This document shows, piece after piece, positions 1 through 5,131 of a stretch of 5,131 bases of DNA. The position numbers were made by a program, and so were the translations under genes. The stretch spans positions 1 to 5,131 of the forward strand of contig JAKABK010000180.1 of NCBI GenBank assembly GCA_021796905.1. The letters run 5' to 3'. The stretch comes from Actinomycetes bacterium (GTDB lineage: Bacteria; Actinomycetota; Acidimicrobiia; Acidimicrobiales; Palsa-688). Below the pieces are notes generated by a model. It was not told the origin of the DNA and did not search any database. It saw nothing but the letters and a program-made list of their open reading frames with translations. Every line of letters begins with the position of its first letter. Within the stretch, counting starts at the first letter, position 1.

Positions 1-561
1 GGAGGCGCGATCTACGACTGGGGGGCCCACTACCTCGACTGGACCCTGATGCTCATGGGCGACGACCCGGTGCGGGTGAGCGCGACCGGCCACAAACGGG
101 TGTGGCACGACGTGACCAACGAGGACCAGGTCCGCGTGCGGCTCGGGTGGGCCGATGGGAGGGAAGCGGAGTTCGTCCACAGCGACGTCGCGGCGGTCCG
201 CCGGCCGAAGCTGTACCTCCAGGGCACGTCCGGCACCCTCGTCGGGCACTACCGGCCGGTGGTGACCGAGACGATCGAGCCGGGAGTCGGGTACCGCTCC
301 CGGGTCGCCCACCACGCCGAGGCGCCCGCCGAGCTGACCCTGGCCACCTACGAGAGCCGCTCGGGCCTCACCGAGGAGCGGGTCCCGCTGCCGGCACCCG
401 CCGCGTTCCCCTTCCACGCCAACCTGGCCGACCACCTGCTGCTCGGCGAGCCGCTGGCGGTCCCGGCCGGATCGGTCCGCAACGTCGTCGCGGTCCTCGA
501 CGCCGCACAACGCTCCCTCGGCTCCGGGGGCTGCGTCGTCGAGCTCGGCGGCGGGAAGTGA
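1..561 (+). CDS. Gfo/Idh/MocA family oxidoreductase, C-terminal part (5' end outside window)
   Basis: Seen: an open frame from base 1 to TGA 559-561 encodes 186 residues without a start, so the N-terminal Rossmann domain lies left of the window. The fragment opens with GGAIYDWGAHYLDW, the GGxxxDxGxHxxD signature of this family, whose Asp (residue 6 here) and His (residue 10) line the active site. KRVWHDVTNEDQV (about 31-43) and LQGTSGTLVG (about 73-82) fit the C-terminal alpha/beta substrate and oligomerisation domain, and AFPFHANLADHLLLGEP near the end is the usual late helix. Known: the family uses NAD(P)H to oxidise or reduce sugars, inositols and related carbonyls in the cytoplasm. Substrate cannot be told. 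The stop overlaps the next start, so the two are co-translated. Unlike its neighbours, it keeps three lysines in this fragment. Confidence 0.9.
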   Translation, partial: GGAIYDWGAHYLDWTLMLMGDDPVRVSATGHKRVWHDVTNEDQVRVRLGWADGREAEFVHSDVAAVRRPKLYLQGTSGTLVGHYRPVVTETIEPGVGYRSRVAHHAEAPAELTLATYESRSGLTEERVPLPAPAAFPFHANLADHLLLGEPLAVPAGSVRNVVAVLDAAQRSLGSGGCVVELGGGK

Positions 562-1622
562 CCTCGGGCGCGGGCCGCCCGCTGCGCTGGGGGGTGCTCG
601 CCCCGACCGCGATGATCGCCCGGCGGGCGGTGCTGCCGGCGCTCGCCGCGTCACCGACCGCCTCGGTGGTGGCCGTCGGCAGCGTCTCGACCGACGAGGT
701 CCCGGGGCGGGCCGCCTGCGGGATCGGCGAGGACGTCAGATGGCACCGCAGCTACGAGGCGGTGCTCGCCGACGACGAGGTAGAGGCGGTCTATGTCGCG
801 CTCCCCAACAGCCTCCACCGCCGCTACGTCGAGGCGGCACTGCAGGCCGGGCGGCACGTGCTGTGCGAGAAACCCTTGGCGGTGAGCGCAGCCGACGCCG
901 AGGCGATGGTCGCCGCCGCGCACACCGCCGGGCGGGTGCTGCTCGAGGCGTACATGACCCCGCACCATCCCCGCAGCCGGGCGATCGCCGCCGCAGCCCG
1001 GTCCGGCGAGCTCGGCGAGCCCCGCTTCGCGCACACCGCCTTCACCTTTCGCATGGACCGGGCCGGCAACCACCGCTGGGACCCGGCGATGGGGGGCGGG
1101 GCGCTGCTCGACGTCGGGATCTACTGCCTGGCGCCGATCCTCGGGCTCGCCGGGTCCGAACCCGAATGGGTCGCGGCGCGCCCGGTCGCCGGCGCCGACC
1201 CCTCCGGCGGGCCCGGGTCGGTAACGTCGGCGCCCGGTGGGCGATCCGGGACGGCGCCGCAGGTCGACGTGTCCTTCGCCGGCCTGCTCGCCTTCGCCGG
1301 CGGGCTCACCGCGAGCTTCGAGTGCTCCTTCGACGCCGCCGAACGCCAGCTCCTCGAGCTGGTCGGCTCCCGAGCGGCGCTCAGCGCCGAGCGGGCGTTC
1401 ACCCCGGGACCCGGCGACACCTCCTACCGGTGGCGTCATGCCGACGGCCGGGTCGAGCAGCGCGACACCGCCGGCGGGGAGATGTACCGGCTGATGGTCG
1501 AGAACTTCGCCGAGGTCGTCGCCGGCCGGGCGGAGCCGCTGCACCCCCTGTCGGCGACCCTCGCGGTCGCCCGGACCGTCGAGCGTCTCCGCTCCGCCCC
1601 GCCGGGCCCCGACGACGACTGA
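558..1622 (+). CDS. Gfo/Idh/MocA family oxidoreductase (xylose/dihydrodiol dehydrogenase-like)
   Basis: GTG 558 overlaps the preceding TGA in GTGA, with a G-rich stretch just upstream. The product is 354 aa, usual for the family. The frame is open further 5', but that part is only antisense or shifted reading of the upstream gene. The N-terminal Rossmann fold starts at RWGVLAPTAMIARRAV (10-25). EKP (104-106, Lys105) is the catalytic and cofactor motif, EAYMTPHHPRSRA (130-142) is a typical active-site strand, and GGGALLDVGIYCLAP (179-193) carries Asp185 and Tyr189. The Tyr in place of His resembles the D-xylose/trans-dihydrodiol dehydrogenase branch. Oddities: the first motif reads VLAPTA where VLGTA-like is expected, and about 208-236 is a Gly/Pro/Ser-rich insertion between beta strands. 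Lys105 is the only lysine. Likely a cytoplasmic NAD(P)-dependent dehydrogenase of a sugar or cyclic diol; substrate unknown. Confidence 0.93.
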   Translation: MTSGAGRPLRWGVLAPTAMIARRAVLPALAASPTASVVAVGSVSTDEVPGRAACGIGEDVRWHRSYEAVLADDEVEAVYVALPNSLHRRYVEAALQAGRHVLCEKPLAVSAADAEAMVAAAHTAGRVLLEAYMTPHHPRSRAIAAAARSGELGEPRFAHTAFTFRMDRAGNHRWDPAMGGGALLDVGIYCLAPILGLAGSEPEWVAARPVAGADPSGGPGSVTSAPGGRSGTAPQVDVSFAGLLAFAGGLTASFECSFDAAERQLLELVGSRAALSAERAFTPGPGDTSYRWRHADGRVEQRDTAGGEMYRLMVENFAEVVAGRAEPLHPLSATLAVARTVERLRSAPPGPDDD

Positions 1623-1650
1623 CCGCAGACACCACGCTTCCAGCTCGCGC

Positions 1651-1688
1651 CGGCGTTCCCACCCCCGCAGCGTCCCCGAGGAACGCCG
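1651..1688. terminator. 9-bp inverted repeat downstream of the plus-strand operon (possible terminator)
   Basis: CGGCGTTCC at 1651-1659 is perfectly complementary to GGAACGCCG at 1680-1688, with a 20-base loop. It starts 28 bases after the stop of the second oxidoreductase, where a transcript end would be expected. There is no T-run on either side and the loop is long, so this is weak as a classical intrinsic terminator. U-tract-free hairpins are often proposed in high-GC actinobacteria. It lies inside the decayed regulator stub and could be chance. Confidence 0.3.
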
Positions 1689-1695
1689 CGTCGAC

Positions 1696-1717
1696 GTCGT
1701 GCTGTCCCGGGACACCG
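1696..1717. repeat. 22-base frame-breaking segment with a 12-bp perfect palindrome
   Basis: TGTCCCGGGACA at 1703-1714 is a perfect 12-base palindrome inside the segment that separates the two readable parts of the regulator stub. On the minus strand the segment is bounded by GAC on both sides (1718-1720 and 1696-1698), as a short duplication or a slipped insertion would leave. Removing the 22 bases restores one frame reading RRDVDAAFLGDAAGV. This is inference from the reading frames; the palindrome itself is seen directly. Confidence 0.4.
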
Positions 1718-1831
1718 GTCGCGGCGGATGGTCCGCTCCGAGGTCTCGGGCTCCTCGACGAGCTGGCCGACGGAGCGCTGACCGTGGGTCTGGAGCAACA
1801 GCACGATCGCCACCAGACGGTCGGCACGCAC

Positions 1832-1893
1832 CTGCAGACCCTGGCCAACAAGTAGGGCTGTAGGTGGCCACTTCGGGGGTGGATGATCACCCC
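1832..1893. promoter_or_regulatory. Divergent intergenic region between the two gene stubs (relic promoter/operator)
   Basis: These 62 bases separate the start codons of the minus-strand regulator stub and the plus-strand TIGR03086-like stub, so they should once have held both promoters and probably the regulator's operator. Visible repeats are TGGCCA at 1842-1847 and again at 1865-1870 (23 bases apart, about two helical turns), and GTAGG at 1852-1856 and 1860-1864. No convincing -35/-10 pair can be named. An alternative in-frame GTG start for the plus-strand stub lies at 1864. Confidence 0.35.
1876..1893 (+). promoter_or_regulatory. 6-bp hairpin abutting the ATG of the plus-strand stub
   Basis: GGGGTG (1876-1881), loop GATGAT, CACCCC (1888-1893) forms a perfect stem that ends at the base before ATG 1894. 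In RNA it would hide the only G-rich, Shine-Dalgarno-like stretch in front of that start. It could be a translation-limiting structure, an operator half-site pair, or chance. Confidence 0.25.
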
Positions 1894-2058
1894 ATGACCG
1901 ACACCGCCGCCCCCGAACCCACCAGTGCTGATCGCCGAGGAGCCCTCGCAGCCGCCTACGACCACGCCGATGCGGTGGCCGCCGGGGTGCGAACCGACCA
2001 GCTCTCCGGGTCGACCCCCTGCCCCGACTACGACGTCGCCACGCTGGTGAGCCACTGG
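1894..2058 (+). pseudogene. N-terminal stub of a TIGR03086 / maleylpyruvate isomerase N-terminal (MDMPI_N, DinB-like) protein
   Basis: From ATG 1894, residues 13-55 (DRRGALAAAYDHADAVAAGV, then a segment containing DQLSGSTPCPDYDVATLVSHW) match the start of TIGR03086/MDMPI_N proteins: a first helix, then the characteristic GVxxDQL..xTPCPxxDVxxLVxH. The His of LVSH is a usual metal ligand of this DinB-like fold. Intact members are about 190-200 aa and need further His ligands, which are absent here. Recognisable similarity stops at about 2058, and nothing familiar is seen in 2059-2098. The frame stays open to 2550, but beyond 2098 it is antisense to the epimerase-like gene, so a long call ending at 2550 would be false. 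The stub stands head to head with the regulator stub, an arrangement that suits a regulator and its target. An intact but unusually short protein is unlikely. Confidence 0.7.
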
Positions 2059-2098
2059 ACCGAGGTTCCTTCCACCTGGCCGGTCGGGCACCCCGGGG

Positions 2099-3052
2099 TC
2101 AGGAGAGCGCCGCCTCCAGCTGCTCGTCGCTCGGACCGGCCACGAGCGGCGGCGAGCCGCGCTGCTCGTCCCATGCGAGGACGTCGGCAGCGGTCCGCTC
2201 CAGGGGGGTTGCGGTCAACCCCACGGCGCGGGCGGCCGACGCGTCGCGCCGGAAGACCGCCCAGGGGGTGTCCGCGCCGAGGACCAGCGGCAGATCCAGG
2301 TCGGCTCCGACGCTCACCTGTTCGGGGACCACCGCCCGGCCGGCGGCAGCCACACAGGCGTCGACCAGGTCGGCGACGGTCGCCGGGTCGGCCGGTCCCA
2401 CCGCGTTGTAGGTGCCGGGGCGGTCGGCCTCGAGCAGCGACACCACCAGCCGGGCCAAGTCCCCCGAGTCGACGACCTGGACGGGCTGGTCGAGACGCTC
2501 GGGGACCGGCAGCCGACCACCGGAAGCGACCCGGCGCACCCACCAGGTGAAACGGTCGGTCGGGTCGTGGGGGCCCGCGACGATCCCGGGCCGCACGATC
2601 GTCGCCCGCTCCCCGAACAGTTCGCCGGCGTCGTCCTCGCAGGCCACCTTCAGCGGCCCGTAGGTCTCGCCGGTGACCTCCTCGGTGCCCCGTTCGGGGG
2701 CCAGCCGGGGGGCGTCCTCGCTCACCGGGCCGGCAGCCCGGGACCAGTCGTAGACCGAACCGGTGGAGATCAACAGGTAGCGGTGGGCGCCGGCGCCCCC
2801 GAGAGCGGCGGCTACGTCACGGACGTGGCGGGGAACGTAGGCGCTGACGTCGACCACCGCGTCGAAGCAGCGCCCCCCGAGGGACCGGTAGTCGCCGGTG
2901 TCGCGGTCCCCTACCAGGCGCTCGACGCCGGGGAACAGCTCGGTACCGGTCCGGCCCCGACCCCACAGGGTCACCGTGTGGTCCCGGCCGAGGGCCTGCT
3001 CGACGATCGCCCGCCCGACGAAGACGGTCCCACCGAGCACCAGGATGTCCAT
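2099..3052 (-). CDS. NAD(P)-dependent epimerase/dehydratase-like SDR protein
   Basis: ATG at 3052-3050 gives MDILVLGGTVFVGRAIV, a canonical Rossmann start with GGTxFVG (7-13). An in-frame GTG at 3076 would add eight residues and is less natural. The product has 317 aa, normal for extended or atypical SDRs. Other motifs are DAVVDVSAYVPRHV (64-77), the active-site strand STGSVY (96-101), YGPLK (131-135) as the YxxxK catalytic pair, and PGIVAGPHDPTDRFTWW (155-171). The C-terminal half carries VDSGDLARLVVSLLE, AVGPADP and a substrate-cap region. K135 is the only lysine. Known: relatives are annotated as NAD-dependent epimerase/dehydratase or reductase, usually acting on nucleotide sugars or related substrates in the cytoplasm; this subgroup has no firmly assigned reaction that I know of. 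It is the last gene of the minus-strand run and follows an 86-base gap, so it may be separately tuned. It has no strong Shine-Dalgarno. Confidence 0.92.
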   Translation of the reverse strand: MDILVLGGTVFVGRAIVEQALGRDHTVTLWGRGRTGTELFPGVERLVGDRDTGDYRSLGGRCFDAVVDVSAYVPRHVRDVAAALGGAGAHRYLLISTGSVYDWSRAAGPVSEDAPRLAPERGTEEVTGETYGPLKVACEDDAGELFGERATIVRPGIVAGPHDPTDRFTWWVRRVASGGRLPVPERLDQPVQVVDSGDLARLVVSLLEADRPGTYNAVGPADPATVADLVDACVAAAGRAVVPEQVSVGADLDLPLVLGADTPWAVFRRDASAARAVGLTATPLERTAADVLAWDEQRGSPPLVAGPSDEQLEAALS

Positions 3053-3085
3053 GCCGGCGACACTACCGAGCCTCACCGGGTCCAC

Positions 3086-3137
3086 CGCCCGAGCAGGCAC
3101 CCCGGGCGGGCGCCCGATCAGGCGCCCCGGGCGGGCG
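3086..3137. repeat. 25-base tandem repeat, two copies, in the oxidoreductase/epimerase gap
   Basis: Bases 3086-3112 and 3111-3137 agree at 25 of 27 positions with an offset of 25. Both contain CAGGC(A/G)CCCCGGGCGGGCG. The two differences are G/T at 3093/3118 and A/G at 3099/3124. The repeat fills most of the 86 bases between the stop of the oxidoreductase (3139) and the start of the epimerase-like gene (3052). A recent local duplication is the simplest cause. It creates the hairpin described at 3108-3127. Confidence 0.75.
3108..3127 (-). terminator. 7-bp GC hairpin downstream of the Gfo/Idh/MocA stop codon
   Basis: GGGCGCC (3108-3114), six-base loop, GGCGCCC (3121-3127) is a perfect stem starting 11 bases after the minus-strand stop at 3139-3141. 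There is no T-run after it on the minus strand. It could weaken read-through into the epimerase-like gene, or protect the 3' end of the upstream message, rather than fully terminate. The stem exists only because the tandem duplication brings the two arms together. Confidence 0.35.
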
Positions 3138-3138
3138 G

Positions 3139-4035
3139 CTACGGGCCGGGGGTGGGCCGGGTGATCATCGCGTCGGCGGCAGCGAGGACCCGGACCACGT
3201 CGAGGCCGAAAGCCGCGTCGCAGGGGTGGCCGCGGGTCCCGTCGCGGATGGCGGCGAGCAGGTCGTCGAGGGCGCAGCGGTAGGCCTCGGACGCCGGGGT
3301 GTGCAGCTCGGGGCGGTGCAGCACCCCCCGCTCCCCGTAGAAGGTGGCCCGCCGCTCCCGGGCCGCCGGCGGCGCGTCGACGGCGAGCAGCAACGATCCG
3401 GCCCCACCCCCACGGTGCCCGGTCGCGACCACCACCGTGTCGCCGGGCCCGGCGACGGCGGCGACCGTCTCGACCGGGCCGAGACCGACGGTGACCGTCG
3501 CCACGGCGTGGGGCCCGACGTCCCAGAGCCCGCCGCGCTCCTTGCGCCACGCCGAAGCGGCGTAGGGGCTCCCGGCCCCGAAGATGGAGCCCATCTCGAC
3601 GTAGGTGGCGACCCCCCATCCCCCGCGGCGCAGCTGGTCCCACCACGGCGCGAGACCCGGGTCGAAGCGGGCGGTGAAGAACACGACCGATGCGACGCCG
3701 GCGACCGCCGCGCTCGACGCCAGCGTCTCGGCGGAGGCGACGTCCAAGGCGACGGGCTGGTCGAGCAGGAGGTGGCGGCCGGCGGTGGCAGACCGGGTGG
3801 CGAGCCCGGCCTGGGCGTCGGGGGCAACGGCGAGCGCGACGGCGTCGACGTCGCCGAGGACAGCGTCGAGGTCGGTGGTGCCCCGACAGCCGAGCCCGTC
3901 GGCGAGGGCGGACGCCCGGGGCGCGTCGCGTCCCCACACCGCCACCAGGTCAACGCCCGGGTGGGCGGCGAGCCCCGGCCCGTGGACGCTCGTCGCCCAC
4001 TGCCCGGTGCCGAGCAGCCCGAAGCGGACGCCCAC
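3139..4035 (-). CDS. Gfo/Idh/MocA family protein with the EKP lysine replaced (DQP)
   Basis: GTG at 4035-4033 is chosen because GAGGAA sits 8 bases upstream and the upstream gene stops just two bases before. The product has 298 aa, on the short side for the family. N-terminal Rossmann fold: VRFGLLGTGQWA (3-14) with an intact GxGxxA, VAVWGRD (31-37) and DVDAVALAVAP (62-72). The next motif, normally EKP or DKP, is LLLDQPVAL (89-97), with Gln93 (codon CAG) instead of the catalytic lysine. SAWRKERGGLWDVGPHA (161-177) retains Asp172 and His176, and the rest is the C-terminal alpha/beta domain. Lys165 is the only lysine. Known: the EKP lysine helps bind cofactor and substrate and often takes part in proton transfer, so activity may be lost, altered or supplied by another residue. 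It is likely co-translated with the membrane protein. Calling it an active dehydrogenase would go beyond the sequence. Confidence 0.9.
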   Translation of the reverse strand: MGVRFGLLGTGQWATSVHGPGLAAHPGVDLVAVWGRDAPRASALADGLGCRGTTDLDAVLGDVDAVALAVAPDAQAGLATRSATAGRHLLLDQPVALDVASAETLASSAAVAGVASVVFFTARFDPGLAPWWDQLRRGGWGVATYVEMGSIFGAGSPYAASAWRKERGGLWDVGPHAVATVTVGLGPVETVAAVAGPGDTVVVATGHRGGGAGSLLLAVDAPPAARERRATFYGERGVLHRPELHTPASEAYRCALDDLLAAIRDGTRGHPCDAAFGLDVVRVLAAADAMITRPTPGP

Positions 4036-4037
4036 CC

Positions 4038-5114
4038 CTAGGGTTCCTCGTCCGGCGGGGCCCAGGTCGAGCGCTCGTGACGGGACCAGCTGGGGCTCCG
4101 GCTGTCGGGGAGCACCCCCTCGGCGTGCTGCTGGTCGGCCACCGCCCCCGGGGACCGCTCCGGCTCCCCCGTCGGCCGGGCCCAGACCCCAGGGTCGACC
4201 GACCCTCCCGGCTCCCCCCACACCGAGGTTCCAGGCGGCCATCCGGGCGGGACCGACCAACCGTCGGGGGCTCGGGCAGCGCCACCGTTGGTCGGGTCGT
4301 AGGACCACGGCTGCGTGCCGGCAGGGACCCAGACGGCGGGAGTCGGGGCGGTCGCGTCGGTCGGGTCCGGGGTCCACCAGCGGGCGACGAGGAGGAGGGC
4401 GAGGGCCAGGCCGGCGACGGTCTCGACGTCGAACCACGGCCGCAGCGACGCCCCGAGCAGCTCGAGGCCGAACCCGCTCACCCTGGCCGCCCCGAAGACA
4501 CTGTCGAGCACGCCGCGGGGGTCGAGGCCGACCACCGCGGAGGCGACCTGGCTGGCGACCGCGACGAGCACTCCCGCGCCGGCCGTCACGCCGAGGCGCG
4601 CCGGACGCCAGAAGGCACCGACGATCGGGACCACCGCCCACGCCACCGCGGCCGCCACCGTGCCGCCGAGGACCGGGGCCGGCAGCGTGAAGGTGTTGGA
4701 CTCGTTGACCACGATCACCCGCCCGAGGACCCGCGACAGGACCCGGTAGTGGTCCCAGGCGGGCAGGAGGGCCACGCCGACGAGGATCGCCGCGGCGGCG
4801 CTGAGCAGCACCAGCCAGCCCGGCCCGACCCGGCGGTGGGGGCGGCCGGGACCGACCGGTGAGCCGAGAACGGCGACGACGGCGCCGGCGGCGCCGGCCA
4901 CCCAGCCGGCGGCGAGCAGCAGGAGGCCCGGTCCGGGGGTCTCCCCCACCGCCCCGACCGCCGAGACCACGATCCCGAGCTCGGCCAGGGCCAGGCCGAC
5001 GGCGAGCGCGCCGGCGGCGGGGCGGCTGCGGGCGGGCAACGCGAGACCGGCGGCGACCAGCCAGCCGGCGGCGAGGACCGCCTGGGCGACGACTGCCGAG
5101 CCCGAGGCGTCCAT
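4038..5114 (-). CDS. Multi-pass membrane protein with Pro/Gly/Trp-rich C-terminal tail, function unknown
   Basis: From ATG 5114 to TAG 4038-4040 there are 358 aa. The frame stays open to the window edge and no Shine-Dalgarno is clear, so the true start may lie upstream. Hydrophobic spans by eye fall at about 6-28, 33-54, 62-84, 99-118, 147-168, 172-196 and 231-246, giving roughly seven membrane helices. A polar stretch at 119-146 (DHYRVLSRVLGRVIVVNESN and following) interrupts them between helices 4 and 5, and HRR and R/W residues edge the helices. From about 248 to the end is a soluble, low-complexity tail rich in Pro, Gly, Trp and Ser (WVPAGTQPWSYDP, PDGWSVPPGWPPG), with no recognised domain. 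It contains no lysine. I do not recognise the family. It is followed two bases later by the Gfo/Idh/MocA gene, so the two are probably co-expressed; that alone does not give it a function. Confidence 0.8.
   Translation of the reverse strand: MDASGSAVVAQAVLAAGWLVAAGLALPARSRPAAGALAVGLALAELGIVVSAVGAVGETPGPGLLLLAAGWVAGAAGAVVAVLGSPVGPGRPHRRVGPGWLVLLSAAAAILVGVALLPAWDHYRVLSRVLGRVIVVNESNTFTLPAPVLGGTVAAAVAWAVVPIVGAFWRPARLGVTAGAGVLVAVASQVASAVVGLDPRGVLDSVFGAARVSGFGLELLGASLRPWFDVETVAGLALALLLVARWWTPDPTDATAPTPAVWVPAGTQPWSYDPTNGGAARAPDGWSVPPGWPPGTSVWGEPGGSVDPGVWARPTGEPERSPGAVADQQHAEGVLPDSRSPSWSRHERSTWAPPDEEP
4044..4049 (-). promoter_or_regulatory. Shine-Dalgarno GAGGAA for the 3139-4035 gene
   Basis: On the minus strand GAGGAA lies 8 bases before GTG 4035, inside the last codons of the membrane-protein gene. 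It fixes the GTG start over the much longer open frame that extends upstream to 4641, and implies translational coupling across the 2-base gap. Confidence 0.65.
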
Positions 5115-5131
5115 CGGGCCGACCCCGGCCG

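Larger units (their letters stand above)
1639..1831 (-). pseudogene. N-terminal stub of a WYL/YafY-type HTH transcriptional regulator
   Basis: Reading leftwards from GTG 1831, the first 38 residues (RADRLVAIVLLLQTHG ... GQLVEEPETSERTIRRD, ending at 1718) match the winged-HTH start of YafY/WYL regulators, which typically begin RADRLL and have a recognition helix ending in SxRTIRRDL. Intact members are roughly 300 aa or more with a WYL ligand-sensing domain. Here the similarity breaks after RRD. The expected continuation reappears in another frame from 1695 (VDAAFLGDAAGVGTPARAG, to 1639), as if 22 bases at 1696-1717 had been inserted. No WYL domain follows, because the convergent oxidoreductase gene ends at 1622. 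The minus frame stays open to 1436 only by running antisense into that gene. The stub is non-functional as a regulator. The family call is from recall of its motifs, and the part beyond the frameshift is only suggestive. Confidence 0.7.

Noticed and set aside
102..557. Open frame upstream of the second oxidoreductase, apparently extending it to 506 aa
   Set aside because: This part is an out-of-frame, Arg/Pro-rich reading of the first oxidoreductase gene. The Rossmann start and the GTGA overlap fix the start at 558.
1436..1622. Minus-strand continuation of the regulator stub
   Set aside because: It runs antisense through the C-terminus of the second oxidoreductase and shows no WYL-domain features.
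2075..2103. Possible hairpin at the end of the epimerase-like gene (CCTGGCC / GGTCAGG)
   Set aside because: Pairing needs a G-T wobble on the plus strand and becomes a mismatch on the minus strand, where a terminator would be needed. No T-run is present.
2099..2550. Plus-strand continuation of the TIGR03086-like stub to a 200+ aa protein
   Set aside because: The sequence becomes Arg/Pro/Gly-rich without domain features and is exactly antisense to the well-supported epimerase-like gene.
4036..4641. N-terminal extension of the 3139-4035 protein to 500 aa
   Set aside because: The extension is an out-of-frame reading of the membrane-protein gene. The GAGGAA site and the Rossmann start place the real start at 4035.
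3605..4862. Long plus-strand open frames of 360-390 aa opposite the minus operon
   Set aside because: They are Arg/Pro-rich shadows expected from high-GC third codon positions. The minus strand carries clear domain motifs and membrane helices.
1..5131. CRISPR array, tRNA/rRNA, transposase, integrase or phage genes
   Set aside because: No repeat-spacer pattern, clover-leaf, terminal inverted repeat or recognisable mobile-element protein was seen on either strand.

Overview
The window is very G+C-rich, arginine-rich and lysine-poor. Its gene families (WYL/YafY-type regulators, TIGR03086/MDMPI_N proteins, short-spaced operons of Gfo/Idh/MocA enzymes) point to a high-GC Actinomycetota chromosome. 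A deep-branching group such as Acidimicrobiia is possible, but that is a guess from composition and family mix. No phage, transposase, CRISPR, tRNA or rRNA signal is visible.

Layout: (1) A plus-strand operon runs from the left edge to 1622. It holds the C-terminal part of one Gfo/Idh/MocA oxidoreductase (1-561) and a complete second one (558-1622) coupled by a 4-base overlap. (2) A decayed island lies at 1639-2098. It has the N-terminal stub of a WYL/YafY-type regulator on the minus strand and the N-terminal stub of a TIGR03086/maleylpyruvate-isomerase-N-like protein on the plus strand, arranged head to head around a 62-base gap. Both have lost their 3' parts. (3) A minus-strand gene run enters from the right edge: a multi-pass membrane protein with a Pro/Trp-rich tail (4038-5114), a third Gfo/Idh/MocA protein (3139-4035) two bases after it, then an NAD(P)-dependent SDR/epimerase-like protein (2099-3052) after an 86-base gap holding a 25-base tandem repeat and a GC hairpin.

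The two operons converge on the decayed island, a place where insertions and deletions cost little. The intact enzymes are all Rossmann-fold NAD(P)-dependent oxidoreductases, probably acting on sugars, cyclitols or related polyols, but no substrate can be named from the sequence. There is no clear evidence of a new defence or mobile system. The points most worth checking are the near absence of lysine (3 in 1327 residues across the four complete-looking proteins), the loss of the catalytic EKP lysine in the 3139-4035 protein, and the symmetric pair of gene stubs.
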